A stretch of 35,808 nt of DNA from Pseudomonadales bacterium (GTDB lineage Bacteria; Pseudomonadota; Gammaproteobacteria; Pseudomonadales; Azotimanducaceae). Location of the stretch: assembly GCA_016779565.1 (NCBI GenBank), contig JADHNJ010000024.1, forward strand, positions 1 through 35,808, read 5' to 3'. The position numbers and the translations under genes were made by a program. Below are positions 8,000-16,708 of this stretch, piece by piece. Each line of letters opens with the position of its first letter. The first letter of the stretch is position 1. Under the pieces are notes generated by a model. The model did not search any database. It saw only the letters and a list, made by a program, of their open reading frames with translations, and was not told where the DNA came from.

Positions 8000-8797
8000 T
8001 TACTGAGCCGCTGGCGCTTTGGCTGTTTTCTTGCGCGCTCGGTCCAATAGGTTGCGTTCCCGGTCAGTTAATTGTGAACCGGGTTTAGGCGCTCTAAAAA
8101 AGAGATAAATACTGACCAGCAACGTCAGGGCAGCTCCTAGCGCCAAGTATCGATAGCCACTTTTATGATGACCTACAACCTGAAAATCCGTCACCCATAT
8201 GGTTTCACAAGCGCCATCGCCTGTATCAAACCGATTTGTGCTAGTACCTCTGAAACCATGGGTTGTGAGGTTGCGATAATTCGCTAAATAGCCTCGTATG
8301 CGTACATGATCACCAATATCGGCACTCTGAATGCGTTCACGCATCCGAGGATCGTTGCTCAACAAATGGTTGTTGCTTAGCTCATGCCCTAAAATGCTGT
8401 TAAAAGCGATTTCAGACTGAGTGTCCATAAAACAGGTGAAGCGACCGCTCCAGAAATTGATCGCATTGAGATGAGGGCTTTGCGCTGAGTCACCCCACAG
8501 CACGCACAGGTCAGCTACATTGATATGGTCTTTCCACTGTTTATGAAGGCCTCGGTCGCCATCGTGATGGCGCATCGAAACGACGAGACCGTCGAGTTTA
8601 TAGTCATACAGCCCTTTAACTAGGTAGCTCTCTTCCTCGATATGAACGGTGCGTTCGCTCGGAGAAACAAGCGCTTCTTGTTGCGGTGCGTTTAGCGTCT
8701 CGGTAAACGGTGTGCTGGGGAAATCGTTCAGATGCCAGAGCGCATATCCAAAGGCAGCGATGCTGGCCCAAAATAAACTGCCAGCTATTAAGCGCAT
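8000..8797 (-). CDS. Conserved hypothetical protein with two membrane segments
   Basis: I do not assign a function. The product is 265 residues if it starts at the ATG at 8797, which has GGGGG about six bases upstream; an in-frame ATG at 8827 would add ten residues. From 8797 a signal-anchor-like segment (MRLIAGSLFWASIAAFGYALW) comes at once. A long periplasmic-looking domain follows, and a second membrane helix (YLALGAALTLLVSIYLFF) precedes a basic cytoplasmic tail. The soluble domain contains LCVLWGD, LSNNHLL, GDHVRIRGYLANY and GTSTNRFDTGDGACETIWV, which look like strongly conserved blocks. From memory these blocks recur in proteobacterial proteins of unknown function. The GDHVRIRGYL segment suggests an OB-like beta structure, as inference only. 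It sits between a symporter and an SDR on the same strand with sizeable gaps. Confidence 0.75.
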   Translation of the reverse strand: MRLIAGSLFWASIAAFGYALWHLNDFPSTPFTETLNAPQQEALVSPSERTVHIEEESYLVKGLYDYKLDGLVVSMRHHDGDRGLHKQWKDHINVADLCVLWGDSAQSPHLNAINFWSGRFTCFMDTQSEIAFNSILGHELSNNHLLSNDPRMRERIQSADIGDHVRIRGYLANYRNLTTHGFRGTSTNRFDTGDGACETIWVTDFQVVGHHKSGYRYLALGAALTLLVSIYLFFRAPKPGSQLTDRERNLLDRARKKTAKAPAAQ

Positions 8798-8917
8798 GCT
8801 AACCCCCAAAGCGAGAACTTGGCTCATCTGTCATCGACATTGATCTGCTCAACCGTGAGGCTCAGGGCTTCGCTTAAAATCACGCCTTCGCTCGATGGCA
8901 CCTTGCTGGCATGAGCG

Positions 8918-9700
8918 CTAGAAATTGGCGTAGCCGCCATCTATTAAGAACGTCTCTGCGGTATGATATCGGCTGGCATCGCTCATAATGTAGACAGCAA
9001 TGCCCGCGAAGTCCTCACCCGTGCCCCATCGGCGCATAGGGATACGCGGCATGACATTTTCGACAAACCGATCCCAAGCAAACGTAGATTCGGTCATCGC
9101 CGTTTCAATCCAACCAGGAAGAATCGTATGCGCGGTCACCCCGTAGCGGGCGTATTCGACTGCCAGAGCTTTTGCCATAGAAATGAGACCGCCCTTGGTG
9201 GCAGCGTAATGTTCGCCTTTGGCTTGGCCAGATATGGCTGCAAGACTCGCGGTACCTATGAGGCGACCAAAAGCATCGCCGTTAGCAGCGCGTGCCTTCA
9301 TATGTCGTGTAGCGCATTGATAGACATAAAAGACGCCGTTTAAGTTTACGCCAAGGATGCGATCCCACTCGTCTTGGGTCATCGCATCGAAGGCATCCGC
9401 CCGACCGCCAACCCCGGCGTTGGCAAAACAACCGTCTATTCGGCCATGTTCCTCAAGGGTTTCGGCAAAAGCGCTCTCGACGTCGCTTCGATCGGCAACA
9501 TTGCAGACCCGGGCGCTCACTCTTGGGCCATAGGCTTTAAGGGTTGCAAGCGCCGCCGCATTTTTTTCGGCATTGGTACCCCAAATGGCCACCTCGCAGC
9601 CTTGGGCTGCGAGCCCCTCGGCCATACCGAGTCCGATGCCGCCATTGCCACCGGTAATAAGCGCGACCCGACCGGTTAGGTCAAATAGATTCTGCATCAT
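8918..9700 (-). CDS. Short-chain dehydrogenase/reductase (SDR)
   Basis: The 260-residue product from the ATG at 9700 (a second ATG follows at 9697) is a classical SDR. It has the TGGNGGIGLGMAEGLAAQG dinucleotide loop near residues 16-34, FANAGVGG, the active-site Ser in GTASLAAISG, YAATK with catalytic Tyr and Lys, and a C-terminal IAVYIMSDASRYHTAETFLIDGGY. An in-frame start at 9748 would add 16 polar residues not typical of the family and is less likely. Classical SDRs oxidise alcohols or reduce ketones with NAD(P). The substrate is unknown. The gene is divergent from gluconokinase, and a perfect palindrome lies in the shared upstream region. Confidence 0.92.
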   Translation of the reverse strand: MMQNLFDLTGRVALITGGNGGIGLGMAEGLAAQGCEVAIWGTNAEKNAAALATLKAYGPRVSARVCNVADRSDVESAFAETLEEHGRIDGCFANAGVGGRADAFDAMTQDEWDRILGVNLNGVFYVYQCATRHMKARAANGDAFGRLIGTASLAAISGQAKGEHYAATKGGLISMAKALAVEYARYGVTAHTILPGWIETAMTESTFAWDRFVENVMPRIPMRRWGTGEDFAGIAVYIMSDASRYHTAETFLIDGGYANF

Positions 9701-9790
9701 GGTGTTGTCCTTGTCCTTGTCATTGCGTAGGCACTCGCAGCTAAGCATGATATTGATTAAGCTGGCATTGGATGGAAGTCTAGCAATTCT

Positions 9791-9824
9791 AGCGGCCTAT
9801 AGGTTGTGCAACCTATAGGCCGCT
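9791..9824. promoter_or_regulatory. Perfect 34-bp palindrome in divergent promoter region, probable operator
   Basis: AGCGGCCTATAGGTTG (9791-9806) and CAACCTATAGGCCGCT (9809-9824) are perfect 16-bp arms around TG. Each arm also contains the self-complementary CCTATAGG, so the site is a palindrome of palindromes. It lies 91 bp upstream of the SDR start and 155 bp upstream of gluconokinase. No T run follows on either strand, which argues against an intrinsic terminator. The layout fits an operator for a dimeric or doubly dimeric repressor, for example of the TetR kind, but no regulator gene is nearby. Confidence 0.6.
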
Positions 9825-9978
9825 TGATGTAAACCGTAGCAGATAGCCTGCTGATTTAAGGATAATGGGTCAGAGGTGAACATCAGCTAAGCACGAAATG
9901 CTGGGGCAGGCGCCCCAACCTGGTCAAGAGATCAGAACAAGCGAGGCGAGGGTCTCAGAGTCTGGGGAAAGCGAAACA

Positions 9979-10479
9979 GTGGCGATTCAAAAACGCATCA
10001 TTATCCTGATGGGCGTCATGGGATGTGGTAAGACAACCGTGGGTAAATTGTTAGCAGATCAATTGGGTTGCGCCTTTTTCGATGCCGATGACTTTCACCC
10101 TGCAGCGAACCGAAAAAAGATGGCAGCTGGTGAGCCCTTGTCTGAGTTGGATAGACAGCCCTGGCTCCGCGCCCTTCGTGAATCCATCAAGGCTTGGCTT
10201 GTCGATGGGCGTACTGTGGTATTGGCATGTTCCGCGCTTCGGCAGTCGTACAGAGACATTCTAAGCGCCGACCCCCAACAAGTCTCATTTGTGTTTTTAA
10301 CCGGAGCAAAGACCCTTTTAATGCAGAGAGTGTCAGCTCGTTCTGGTCATTTCATGCCGGCTTCACTGCTCGAGAGTCAGCTAAACACCTTAGAGCCGCC
10401 CGAGGGCGTTTTAACTCTTGATGTTAAAGCCTCGCCATCACAGCTGGTGGATTCGATTATTTGCGATTTAAAGGACTGA
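9979..10479 (+). CDS. gntK: Gluconokinase (GntK-type)
   Basis: This kinase phosphorylates D-gluconate to 6-phosphogluconate using ATP in the cytoplasm, feeding the pentose phosphate or Entner-Doudoroff route. From the GTG at 9979 the protein is 166 residues, the usual size; GGGGAA lies nine bases upstream. An ATG at 9898 would add 27 polar residues. The P-loop GVMGCGKT is at 12-19, followed by LGCAFFDADDFHPAANRKKMAAGEPLSELDRQPWL, the gluconate-kinase signature, and VLACSALRQSYRD. The motif order is complete. It is divergent from the SDR gene and followed after 114 bp by acyl-CoA synthetase on the same strand, which is not an obvious metabolic partner. No gluconate dehydratase or permease is in the window. 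Confidence 0.93.
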   Translation: MAIQKRIIILMGVMGCGKTTVGKLLADQLGCAFFDADDFHPAANRKKMAAGEPLSELDRQPWLRALRESIKAWLVDGRTVVLACSALRQSYRDILSADPQQVSFVFLTGAKTLLMQRVSARSGHFMPASLLESQLNTLEPPEGVLTLDVKASPSQLVDSIICDLKD

Positions 10480-10593
10480 AGGTCACGAACCTCGGCCAAA
10501 GCCTGGTTGCATTAAATCTAATCTGCGTCGGTGGCAGTGGTCTCTCGGGTCTTGTACCATCTAAGAATCACTTAGTGAATTTCGGGGAAAATT

Positions 10594-12402
10594 ATGGGTG
10601 TTGCAGATGTTATTTCCGTGTTGTCGGAAGTACCCACACTGTTAAAACTAAAAAAAGGCATGGTCCCTAGACCCATCTCGGTCGCAGATTGTTTTGGCGC
10701 GCGGGTAGAGGCAAATGCTCAGCGAATCGGCCATAGGACTGCGATACGTTTTGAAGGCCAAGAGGTGACATGGGCGGAGTTCAACGCCTTGGCAAATCAG
10801 TATGCGCACTTCATTACCGGTGAAGGGGTAAAACGGGGTGACACGGTCAGCGTCATCATGGAGAACCGAATAGAGTTTTTGGCGCTATTGGTGGGGTTGA
10901 ACAAAATTGGCGTTACTGCCGGTCTGATTAACACCAACTTAACAGGCAAACCACTTACGCACTGTGTGACGGTGACCCAGTCGAAGAAATGTATTTTTGG
11001 CAGTGAGATCGCTGGCGCGTTAAACGAGGTTAAAGCCGAACTCAATCTTGCCGAGGGTGAGGACTACTTTGAGGTGCCTGCATTGGGACAAGAGCCCACT
11101 ACGAATTGGGCAAAGAATCTGGCCGAGGGCGCATCTGAGGCGAGCCAAGCCGATCCAGCGGGTACTAGCCAGACAACCTTAGGCGAGATCGCGCTATATA
11201 TTTTTACATCGGGAACGACTGGGCTGCCTAAAGCGGCGGTACTGTCTAATCGGCGATATTTAACGAGTGCCGATATGGCGGCTAAAGCCGGTTATAAGTG
11301 TACTGAGGAAGATCGAATGTATCTTTGCTTGCCGCTCTACCACGGCACAGGACTGATGATAGGGGCAGGTGCGGCGATGGTCTCAGGTGCAAGCATGTTC
11401 ATTCGTCGTAAATTTTCGGCATCAAATTTTTTATCGGAAATCCGCAGCGAGGGGTGCACGCTCTTGGTGTATATCGGCGAGCTTTGTCGTTATCTGTCTA
11501 ACACTGAGGCAAGCCCCGATGACCATAAAAACCCATTACGGGCGATGATGGGGAACGGCCTAAGGCCTGATGTCTGGATGGGTTTTAAAAAGCGTTTCGG
11601 CATCAAAAGAATCGCAGAATTTTATGGTGCCTCCGAAGGTAATGTGGCTTTTGCAAATCTTATGAACCGAGATTGCACGGTGGGGATGACCTCCGCAGAA
11701 GTTGCCCTGGTGCAGTACGATGTTGATAACGATGAGATTGTTCGAGACGAAGATGGCCGTTGTCGATTAGTAGCTGCGGGCGAGCCCGGTCTTTTGCTAG
11801 GTAAAATCACTGAAGATACGGTGTTTGAGGGCTACACGGACCCGGAAGCCACTGAAAAGAAAATCGTTCGAGATGCGCTTGAATCAGGCGACGCTTGGTT
11901 TAACTCAGGTGACCTCATGCGAACTGTCGATGTTGGGTTTACCCTTGGATACCCCCACTATCAGTTCGTTGATCGTGTCGGCGATACGTTTCGTTGGAAA
12001 TCAGAAAACGTCTCAACCAATGAGGTTGGCGAGATCATCAATGGTTTTCCTGAGGTCAAATTTTGCAACGTCTACGGCGTTGAAATTCCTGGTACCGATG
12101 GTCGAGCGGGTATGGCTGCGATTACGTTAGCTGATGGGGTCGCCGAATTAGATCTTGCGGCATTTTCAGCTTTCCTTCGCGCTGAGTTACCGAGCTATGC
12201 GGTGCCGATATTTGTGAGGATTCAGCCCGATATCGATGTCACCGGCACTTTTAAGATGGTCAAAGGAGATTTGCGTAAGCAAGCTTTTGATATCCGTCAG
12301 TTTGATGACCCAGTCTTACGCTTGATGCCAGGGGATATTGAGTATCAACCGCTGGATATCGCAACCCTTGAAGTCATTGAAGCCGGTCAGGCAGGGTTTT
12401 AA
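10594..12402 (+). CDS. Long-chain acyl-CoA synthetase (FadD6/FATP type)
   Basis: The 602-residue ANL-superfamily enzyme activates fatty acids via acyl-AMP to acyl-CoA. The P-loop-like A3 motif YIFTSGTTGLPK is at 202-213, the aromatic FYGASEGN motif is in the centre, NSGDLMRTVD carries the ribose-binding Asp, and the catalytic lysine is Lys554 in TGTFKMVK. The opening about 30 residues before ADCFGARVEANAQR and the PHYQFVDRVGDTFRWKSENVSTNEV linker match the very-long-chain/FATP-like branch rather than E. coli FadD. CGGGGAAAA precedes the ATG. Its likely role is entry of long-chain or branched acids into beta-oxidation. The adjacent genes are gluconokinase upstream and an amidase 152 bp downstream. 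Confidence 0.93.
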   Translation: MGVADVISVLSEVPTLLKLKKGMVPRPISVADCFGARVEANAQRIGHRTAIRFEGQEVTWAEFNALANQYAHFITGEGVKRGDTVSVIMENRIEFLALLVGLNKIGVTAGLINTNLTGKPLTHCVTVTQSKKCIFGSEIAGALNEVKAELNLAEGEDYFEVPALGQEPTTNWAKNLAEGASEASQADPAGTSQTTLGEIALYIFTSGTTGLPKAAVLSNRRYLTSADMAAKAGYKCTEEDRMYLCLPLYHGTGLMIGAGAAMVSGASMFIRRKFSASNFLSEIRSEGCTLLVYIGELCRYLSNTEASPDDHKNPLRAMMGNGLRPDVWMGFKKRFGIKRIAEFYGASEGNVAFANLMNRDCTVGMTSAEVALVQYDVDNDEIVRDEDGRCRLVAAGEPGLLLGKITEDTVFEGYTDPEATEKKIVRDALESGDAWFNSGDLMRTVDVGFTLGYPHYQFVDRVGDTFRWKSENVSTNEVGEIINGFPEVKFCNVYGVEIPGTDGRAGMAAITLADGVAELDLAAFSAFLRAELPSYAVPIFVRIQPDIDVTGTFKMVKGDLRKQAFDIRQFDDPVLRLMPGDIEYQPLDIATLEVIEAGQAGF

Positions 12403-12486
12403 GGCACTGGTTGGCAAGCAGCTGCGCTACCGGTGGATGAGCCATGCCGTTTGAGATGGCTTAATCCGCGTAAGTTTCACAGCAAA

Positions 12487-12504
12487 GGCGCGGAATATCG
12501 CGCC
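12487..12504. terminator. GC-rich hairpin between acyl-CoA synthetase and amidase
   Basis: GGCGCG (12487-12492), loop GAATAT, and CGCGCC (12499-12504) form a perfect 6-bp GC stem in the 152-bp gap. No T run follows, so it may be only a weak or factor-dependent terminator, or an element of the downstream 5' leader. CTGCAG motifs repeat on both sides of the following 20 bases. Confidence 0.35.
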
Positions 12505-12554
12505 TGCTGCAGGTTATCAAAATCAGGCTGCAGCCACCTAAAGCAGGAGAGAAG

Positions 12555-14018
12555 ATGGCGGACTGGGCGCACTTATCTGCAACCGACTTAGCCGAGGCGC
12601 TCCGGACAGGAGCGATCAGCTCGGTGGCATTAACCGATTATTACATCGAACGCATCGAGCGGCTTGACCCATCGATTAATGTCGTTGTGGTTAGGACTTT
12701 TGAGGAAGCCCGTCGCGCTGCAAAGGCCGCCGATGAAGCCCTCGCAAGTGGCAGAAGCCTAGGGCCGCTGCACGGGATCCCGATGACGATCAAAGAGTCC
12801 TATGTTCTTTCAGATACCCCGACAACGTGGGGTCTTGAAGCCTATAGAAACAACGTCTCAAAAGATGACGGCTTGATCGTTAGTCGCTTCAAAGCGGCTG
12901 GGGCGCATTTTTTAGGGAAGACCAATGTGCCGGTCAACTTGGCAGATTTTCAGAGTTATAACCCGATTTATGGGGTCAGCAAAAATCCTTGGAACCCGGG
13001 GCGAACGCCAGGTGGTTCCTCGGGTGGCAGCGCGGCTGCGCTAGCGGCCGGGTTTAGTGCTTTAGAAGCCGGGTCTGATATCGGTGGTTCTATTCGCAAT
13101 CCCGCACATTTTTGCGGTGTCTATGGCCATAAACCTACTTTCGGACTGGTGCCGATGCAAGGACATGCGCTGGTTGACGGCATGCCTGAAGGAGACCTAT
13201 CTGTTTGTGGCCCTCTAGCGCGCAGCGCTGAGGATTTAAGATTGGCACTGTCAATTATGGCTGGGCCAAGCGATCGGCCAGCGGTGGGTTGGCAATTACA
13301 GCTGCCAAGGGCCGCCAAACGGTCGTTAGCAGATTACAAAGTGGCTATCTGGGCTACCGATGCTCTTGCGCCGGTGGCAAATGACATAGAGCAATTGGCG
13401 CTGGGAGTTGGCGCAGCGCTTGAGCGAGCAGGCGCTATAGTTTCGTATGAAGCACGTCCAAGTTTTGATGCTGCTGCCGCCCATGAAAATTATCAAACCT
13501 TGCTCAATGCGGCGATGTCGCTAGGGATGGATGACGCCGCCGCCGAAAGGATCGAACATCGGGTTGCCGGGTTGGCGTCTGACGACGCAAGCCGCGAAGC
13601 GATCGTGATGCGAGCTGCCGTCATGTCTCACCGTGATTGGTTGCGTGCCAATATTCAAAGGGAAGCCCTTCGCCGTGCTTGGGATGAGTTTTTTAGGGAC
13701 TGGGATCTTGTGATTTGCCCGCAAATGGCGACAACCGCCTTCGAACATGACCATCGCCCATTGAGTCAACGAACACTGGAAGTGAATGCTCAGGCTCGGC
13801 CTTATTTCGAGCAGCTGTTCTGGGCGGGCTTAGCGATTAATGCCTATCTGCCAAGCACAGTATTCCCGGTCGGGTTAGCCGGCGATGGACTCCCAGTGGG
13901 TCTCCAGGCGATTGGTGCACCATTTCAGGATGACCAAACGATTAGCTTTGCTCAACAGTTTGCGGAAGCCCATGGCGGTTTTTTGCCACCACCTGCTTAC
14001 GCCTCTGATGCGAATTAG
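12555..14018 (+). CDS. Amidase (amidase signature family)
   Basis: The 487-residue protein carries the complete Ser-cisSer-Lys triad of amidase-signature enzymes: Lys80 in GIPMTIKES, cis-Ser155 in the glycine/serine-rich TPGGSSGGSAAALAAG, and nucleophile Ser179 in GSDIGGSIRNPAHFCG. The family hydrolyses carboxylic amides or aryl-acyl amides; GatA is a relative, but GatB and GatC partners are absent, so a catabolic amidase is more likely. AGGAGA precedes the ATG by six bases. It follows the acyl-CoA synthetase by 152 bp, which leaves open whether the released acid is activated by that enzyme. The substrate is not predictable. Confidence 0.93.
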   Translation: MADWAHLSATDLAEALRTGAISSVALTDYYIERIERLDPSINVVVVRTFEEARRAAKAADEALASGRSLGPLHGIPMTIKESYVLSDTPTTWGLEAYRNNVSKDDGLIVSRFKAAGAHFLGKTNVPVNLADFQSYNPIYGVSKNPWNPGRTPGGSSGGSAAALAAGFSALEAGSDIGGSIRNPAHFCGVYGHKPTFGLVPMQGHALVDGMPEGDLSVCGPLARSAEDLRLALSIMAGPSDRPAVGWQLQLPRAAKRSLADYKVAIWATDALAPVANDIEQLALGVGAALERAGAIVSYEARPSFDAAAAHENYQTLLNAAMSLGMDDAAAERIEHRVAGLASDDASREAIVMRAAVMSHRDWLRANIQREALRRAWDEFFRDWDLVICPQMATTAFEHDHRPLSQRTLEVNAQARPYFEQLFWAGLAINAYLPSTVFPVGLAGDGLPVGLQAIGAPFQDDQTISFAQQFAEAHGGFLPPPAYASDAN

Positions 14019-14278
14019 TCGGCGGGTTTGGCAATGCCCAGAATCTGGCATGGCCTAATCTCAAGATCAGCGAATGGGTGTTAGTCAAGAGGCTAACCTT
14101 GGGCATGGCGGTGCACGGCTCTTGCGCAATGAAGCTTTGCCTAGACGAGCAAGCGGGGTGCTTAGTTAATATGTCGCTGCTTTGTCGCCTCGGTGCAATT
14201 CACAGCGGACGGATGCAGACTTTTATCGGCGCTTTGAAGGCCGCCGAGCCAGGCTTCAACTGTTGTGGAGAAATCGTC

Positions 14279-15217
14279 TCAGCTGACGACCTTAGGGGTT
14301 GGCAGCAAATTGCGTTCGTTTAAAAAAGCGAGGGTGCTTTGGTAAGTATCTATAAAATCTGCTTGGCTACGGGTCAGATTAAAAAAAGCGTGGCCCCTAC
14401 CCGGATAGATTTTAATCTGCGCATTAACCCCGTGGGATTCCAAGGCTGCCCCATAGCCCAATATTTTATCGACTGGAATGAGTTGATCAGCATCGCCATG
14501 CAGGATGAGCGCGTCCGGATGATCATGACTGAGGTAGGCCATCGGATCAAAACGCATCTGTTTGGCGAGGGTTCTAGCGGCGAATTTTTGCCGGAGGGAA
14601 TAGTCTGCGGCGGCTTTGAGATCTTGCGAAAAATTGACCGCTGGATTAAATAGCAAGAGTGCAGCTACATCGAGCGGCGTTTTGCTTGCATTAGGCGCCT
14701 GTGGTAGGTGCCCGATAGTTGACCAGAGTGCCAGATGCCCGCCGGCAGATCCTCCGCCCAAAATTATCCGTTCTGGGTCGATGCCGAGCGTATGGATGGA
14801 AGCGGCTAGGTAATCCCGAAAAGCCAAGCTGTCTTCGATGGCTTCTAGAATCCCGGTCTGGTCTCGACTCTTGATGCGATACTCAGGAAGGATAACGACT
14901 GCACCCTGGGCTTGCAGCTTCGCGGCCATTGGCGCGAACTGCCATAGGCTACCCCAGCGCCAGCCGCCACCAAAAAACAGCGCAACCAAAGGTCTTCGAT
15001 CTTTGGGTTGCCAATCAGTGGGTTTGTAGATCAATGCTTTGAGTGGCCGTTGGTTAGGTCGGCTAAGCCATTGGATGATGGCAGTGGGCGGATAGCTTGC
15101 TTGATAGGCTCGCTGAAAATGATCGATGGACAACCTGCGTCGAATCAAAAGCGCGCCGATCAACGCCGTTGCCAGCAAAACGCTAGCGATGGTGAGAAAC
15201 AACGCGGAGAAGTCCAC
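14279..15217 (-). CDS. Membrane-anchored alpha/beta hydrolase (esterase-like)
   Basis: This 312-residue protein begins with an N-terminal membrane helix (ALFLTIASVLLATALIGALL) ending in RRR, so the enzyme domain is probably anchored in the inner membrane. The domain shows FFGGGWRWGS (83-90) where hormone-sensitive-lipase relatives have HGGG, so the usual oxyanion His is replaced by Phe. It then has the nucleophile elbow GGGSAGG with Ser157, Asp244 in HGDADQLIPV, and His276 in GRGHAFF, a complete triad. The start is GTG. It lies 13 bp downstream of the P450 gene on the same strand, so the two are probably co-transcribed. A role in hydrolysing esters or lactones linked to the P450 substrate is inference. 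Confidence 0.82.
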   Translation of the reverse strand: MDFSALFLTIASVLLATALIGALLIRRRLSIDHFQRAYQASYPPTAIIQWLSRPNQRPLKALIYKPTDWQPKDRRPLVALFFGGGWRWGSLWQFAPMAAKLQAQGAVVILPEYRIKSRDQTGILEAIEDSLAFRDYLAASIHTLGIDPERIILGGGSAGGHLALWSTIGHLPQAPNASKTPLDVAALLLFNPAVNFSQDLKAAADYSLRQKFAARTLAKQMRFDPMAYLSHDHPDALILHGDADQLIPVDKILGYGAALESHGVNAQIKIYPGRGHAFFNLTRSQADFIDTYQSTLAFLNERNLLPTPKVVS

Positions 15218-15230
15218 GGATATTGACTCG

Positions 15231-16541
15231 TTACAGAGGCTGCACTTGCACCGGTAGTTCCGTAATGCCTCGAACGAAACTCGACCTCAAGCGGCTTGGC
15301 TCGCCGACGACCTCGACCCGGTGAAAACGTTTTAGGATTTCTTCCCAGACTATCCGTAACTGCATCTCTGCGAGTCGATTACCCATGCAGCGATGGATAC
15401 CGAAGCCAAAGGATAGGTGATGGCGAGCGTTAGGGCGGTCAATGATAAAGTCATCCGGACGGTCAATAACGTCGTCGTCACGATTACCTGAGATATACCA
15501 CATGAGAAGTTGATCGCCTTTTTTAATGTGCTTGCCGCGTAAGGTCACATCCTCGTTGGCAGTTCTGCGCATATAAGGCAGAGGCGTTTGCCAACGTATA
15601 ATTTCTGAGACCATATTCGGAATCAACTTTGGGTTTTGCCGCAGTTTTTCATACTCAATCGGGTTTTGGTTGAGCGCGAGAACACCGCCGCTAATCGAGT
15701 TTCTGGTGGTATCGTTGCCGCCAACGATCAACAAGATAAGATTGCCGAGGAACTCAAGCGGCGCCATGTGCTTCGTGTTTTCACCATGAGCAAGCATAGA
15801 GACAAGATCCGATCCCGGGGTCGCCATGGCTGCGCGCTCATTCCAAAGCCGGGTAAAGTAGGCAAGGCACTCCAGTAATTCCTCTTGCCGTTGCTCGATA
15901 GAATCGACAATGCCCGTTCCCGGAGGGGCAGTTGCCACATCAGACCAGCGCGTTAACTTACGGCGGTCCTCAAAAGGAAAGTCAAATAGCGTCGCTAGCA
16001 TCTGTGTTGTTAGTTCGATGGAAACGCGATCAACCCAGTTAAACGTTTCGCCCAGGGGTAGATCATCGAGAATATCCCCAGCGCGCTGTCGTATGGTGCT
16101 TTCAAGTTTTGCGAGATTTGGCGGTGACACGACTCCGCTGACGGTGGCCCTTTGAAGATCATGTTTGGGTGGATCCATCGCAATGAAGTTAGAAAAATTC
16201 AGTTGTGCGGGATCTGTTGGGGTATCAACGCTCGGCCCAATCACGATGCCATGGGCGGAGGAAAAAAGTTCATGGTGTTTATCGACAAACATGATGTCTT
16301 CGAACTTAGTGATCGACCAATATCGCCCAAATCCAGGTAATTCGTTGAGATGCACCGGGTCTTCTTCTCGGAGTCTCTTAAAATGGGCAAACTGTAAATC
16401 CTCTTGGAATAAGCGTCCGTCGATCATGTTGATGTCTGCGATGGGCACAGCATAGGGATCGCGGATTAGAGGCGGAGGGTTGTCCGATAGATAGGGGCTC
16501 ATCAAGGGGCCTTTAGGCTGCTCTGCGGCTTGTTCACTCAT
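15231..16541 (-). CDS. Cytochrome P450, CYP153-like (alkane/fatty-acid omega-hydroxylase type)
   Basis: The 436-residue soluble bacterial P450 contains the I-helix GGNDTT (274-279), ExxR at Glu313-Arg316, and the heme-binding loop FGFGIHRCMG with Cys385 as thiolate ligand. Long stretches match the CYP153 pattern as I know it: NLILLIVGGNDTTRNSISG, PNMVSEIIRWQTPLPYMRRTA, MWYISGNRDD, and the heme loop followed by NRLAEMQLRIVWEEILKRF. CYP153 enzymes hydroxylate terminal carbons of medium-chain alkanes, alkyl groups or fatty acids, using ferredoxin and ferredoxin reductase. Neither partner is encoded here, unlike many CYP153 operons. The hydrolase follows 13 bp downstream. An internal ATG at residue 14 could also be the start. 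CYP153 is a strong family call; the substrate is inferred. Confidence 0.92.
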   Translation of the reverse strand: MSEQAAEQPKGPLMSPYLSDNPPPLIRDPYAVPIADINMIDGRLFQEDLQFAHFKRLREEDPVHLNELPGFGRYWSITKFEDIMFVDKHHELFSSAHGIVIGPSVDTPTDPAQLNFSNFIAMDPPKHDLQRATVSGVVSPPNLAKLESTIRQRAGDILDDLPLGETFNWVDRVSIELTTQMLATLFDFPFEDRRKLTRWSDVATAPPGTGIVDSIEQRQEELLECLAYFTRLWNERAAMATPGSDLVSMLAHGENTKHMAPLEFLGNLILLIVGGNDTTRNSISGGVLALNQNPIEYEKLRQNPKLIPNMVSEIIRWQTPLPYMRRTANEDVTLRGKHIKKGDQLLMWYISGNRDDDVIDRPDDFIIDRPNARHHLSFGFGIHRCMGNRLAEMQLRIVWEEILKRFHRVEVVGEPSRLRSSFVRGITELPVQVQPL

Positions 16542-16708
16542 CGCAATATGCTCAGTAAGTTCGATTAGAGCGAAGACGTTAGCAGAATTCGCGAAGGCTT
16601 AGAAATGCCGATTACAGTCGCTGATAGTCTTGTATCACCTAATAGCAAATCAGATGAATTTCCCTCTTTGAATGATTAGACTTTCGGCGCAATTTCAAGG
16701 AGCGCTGC

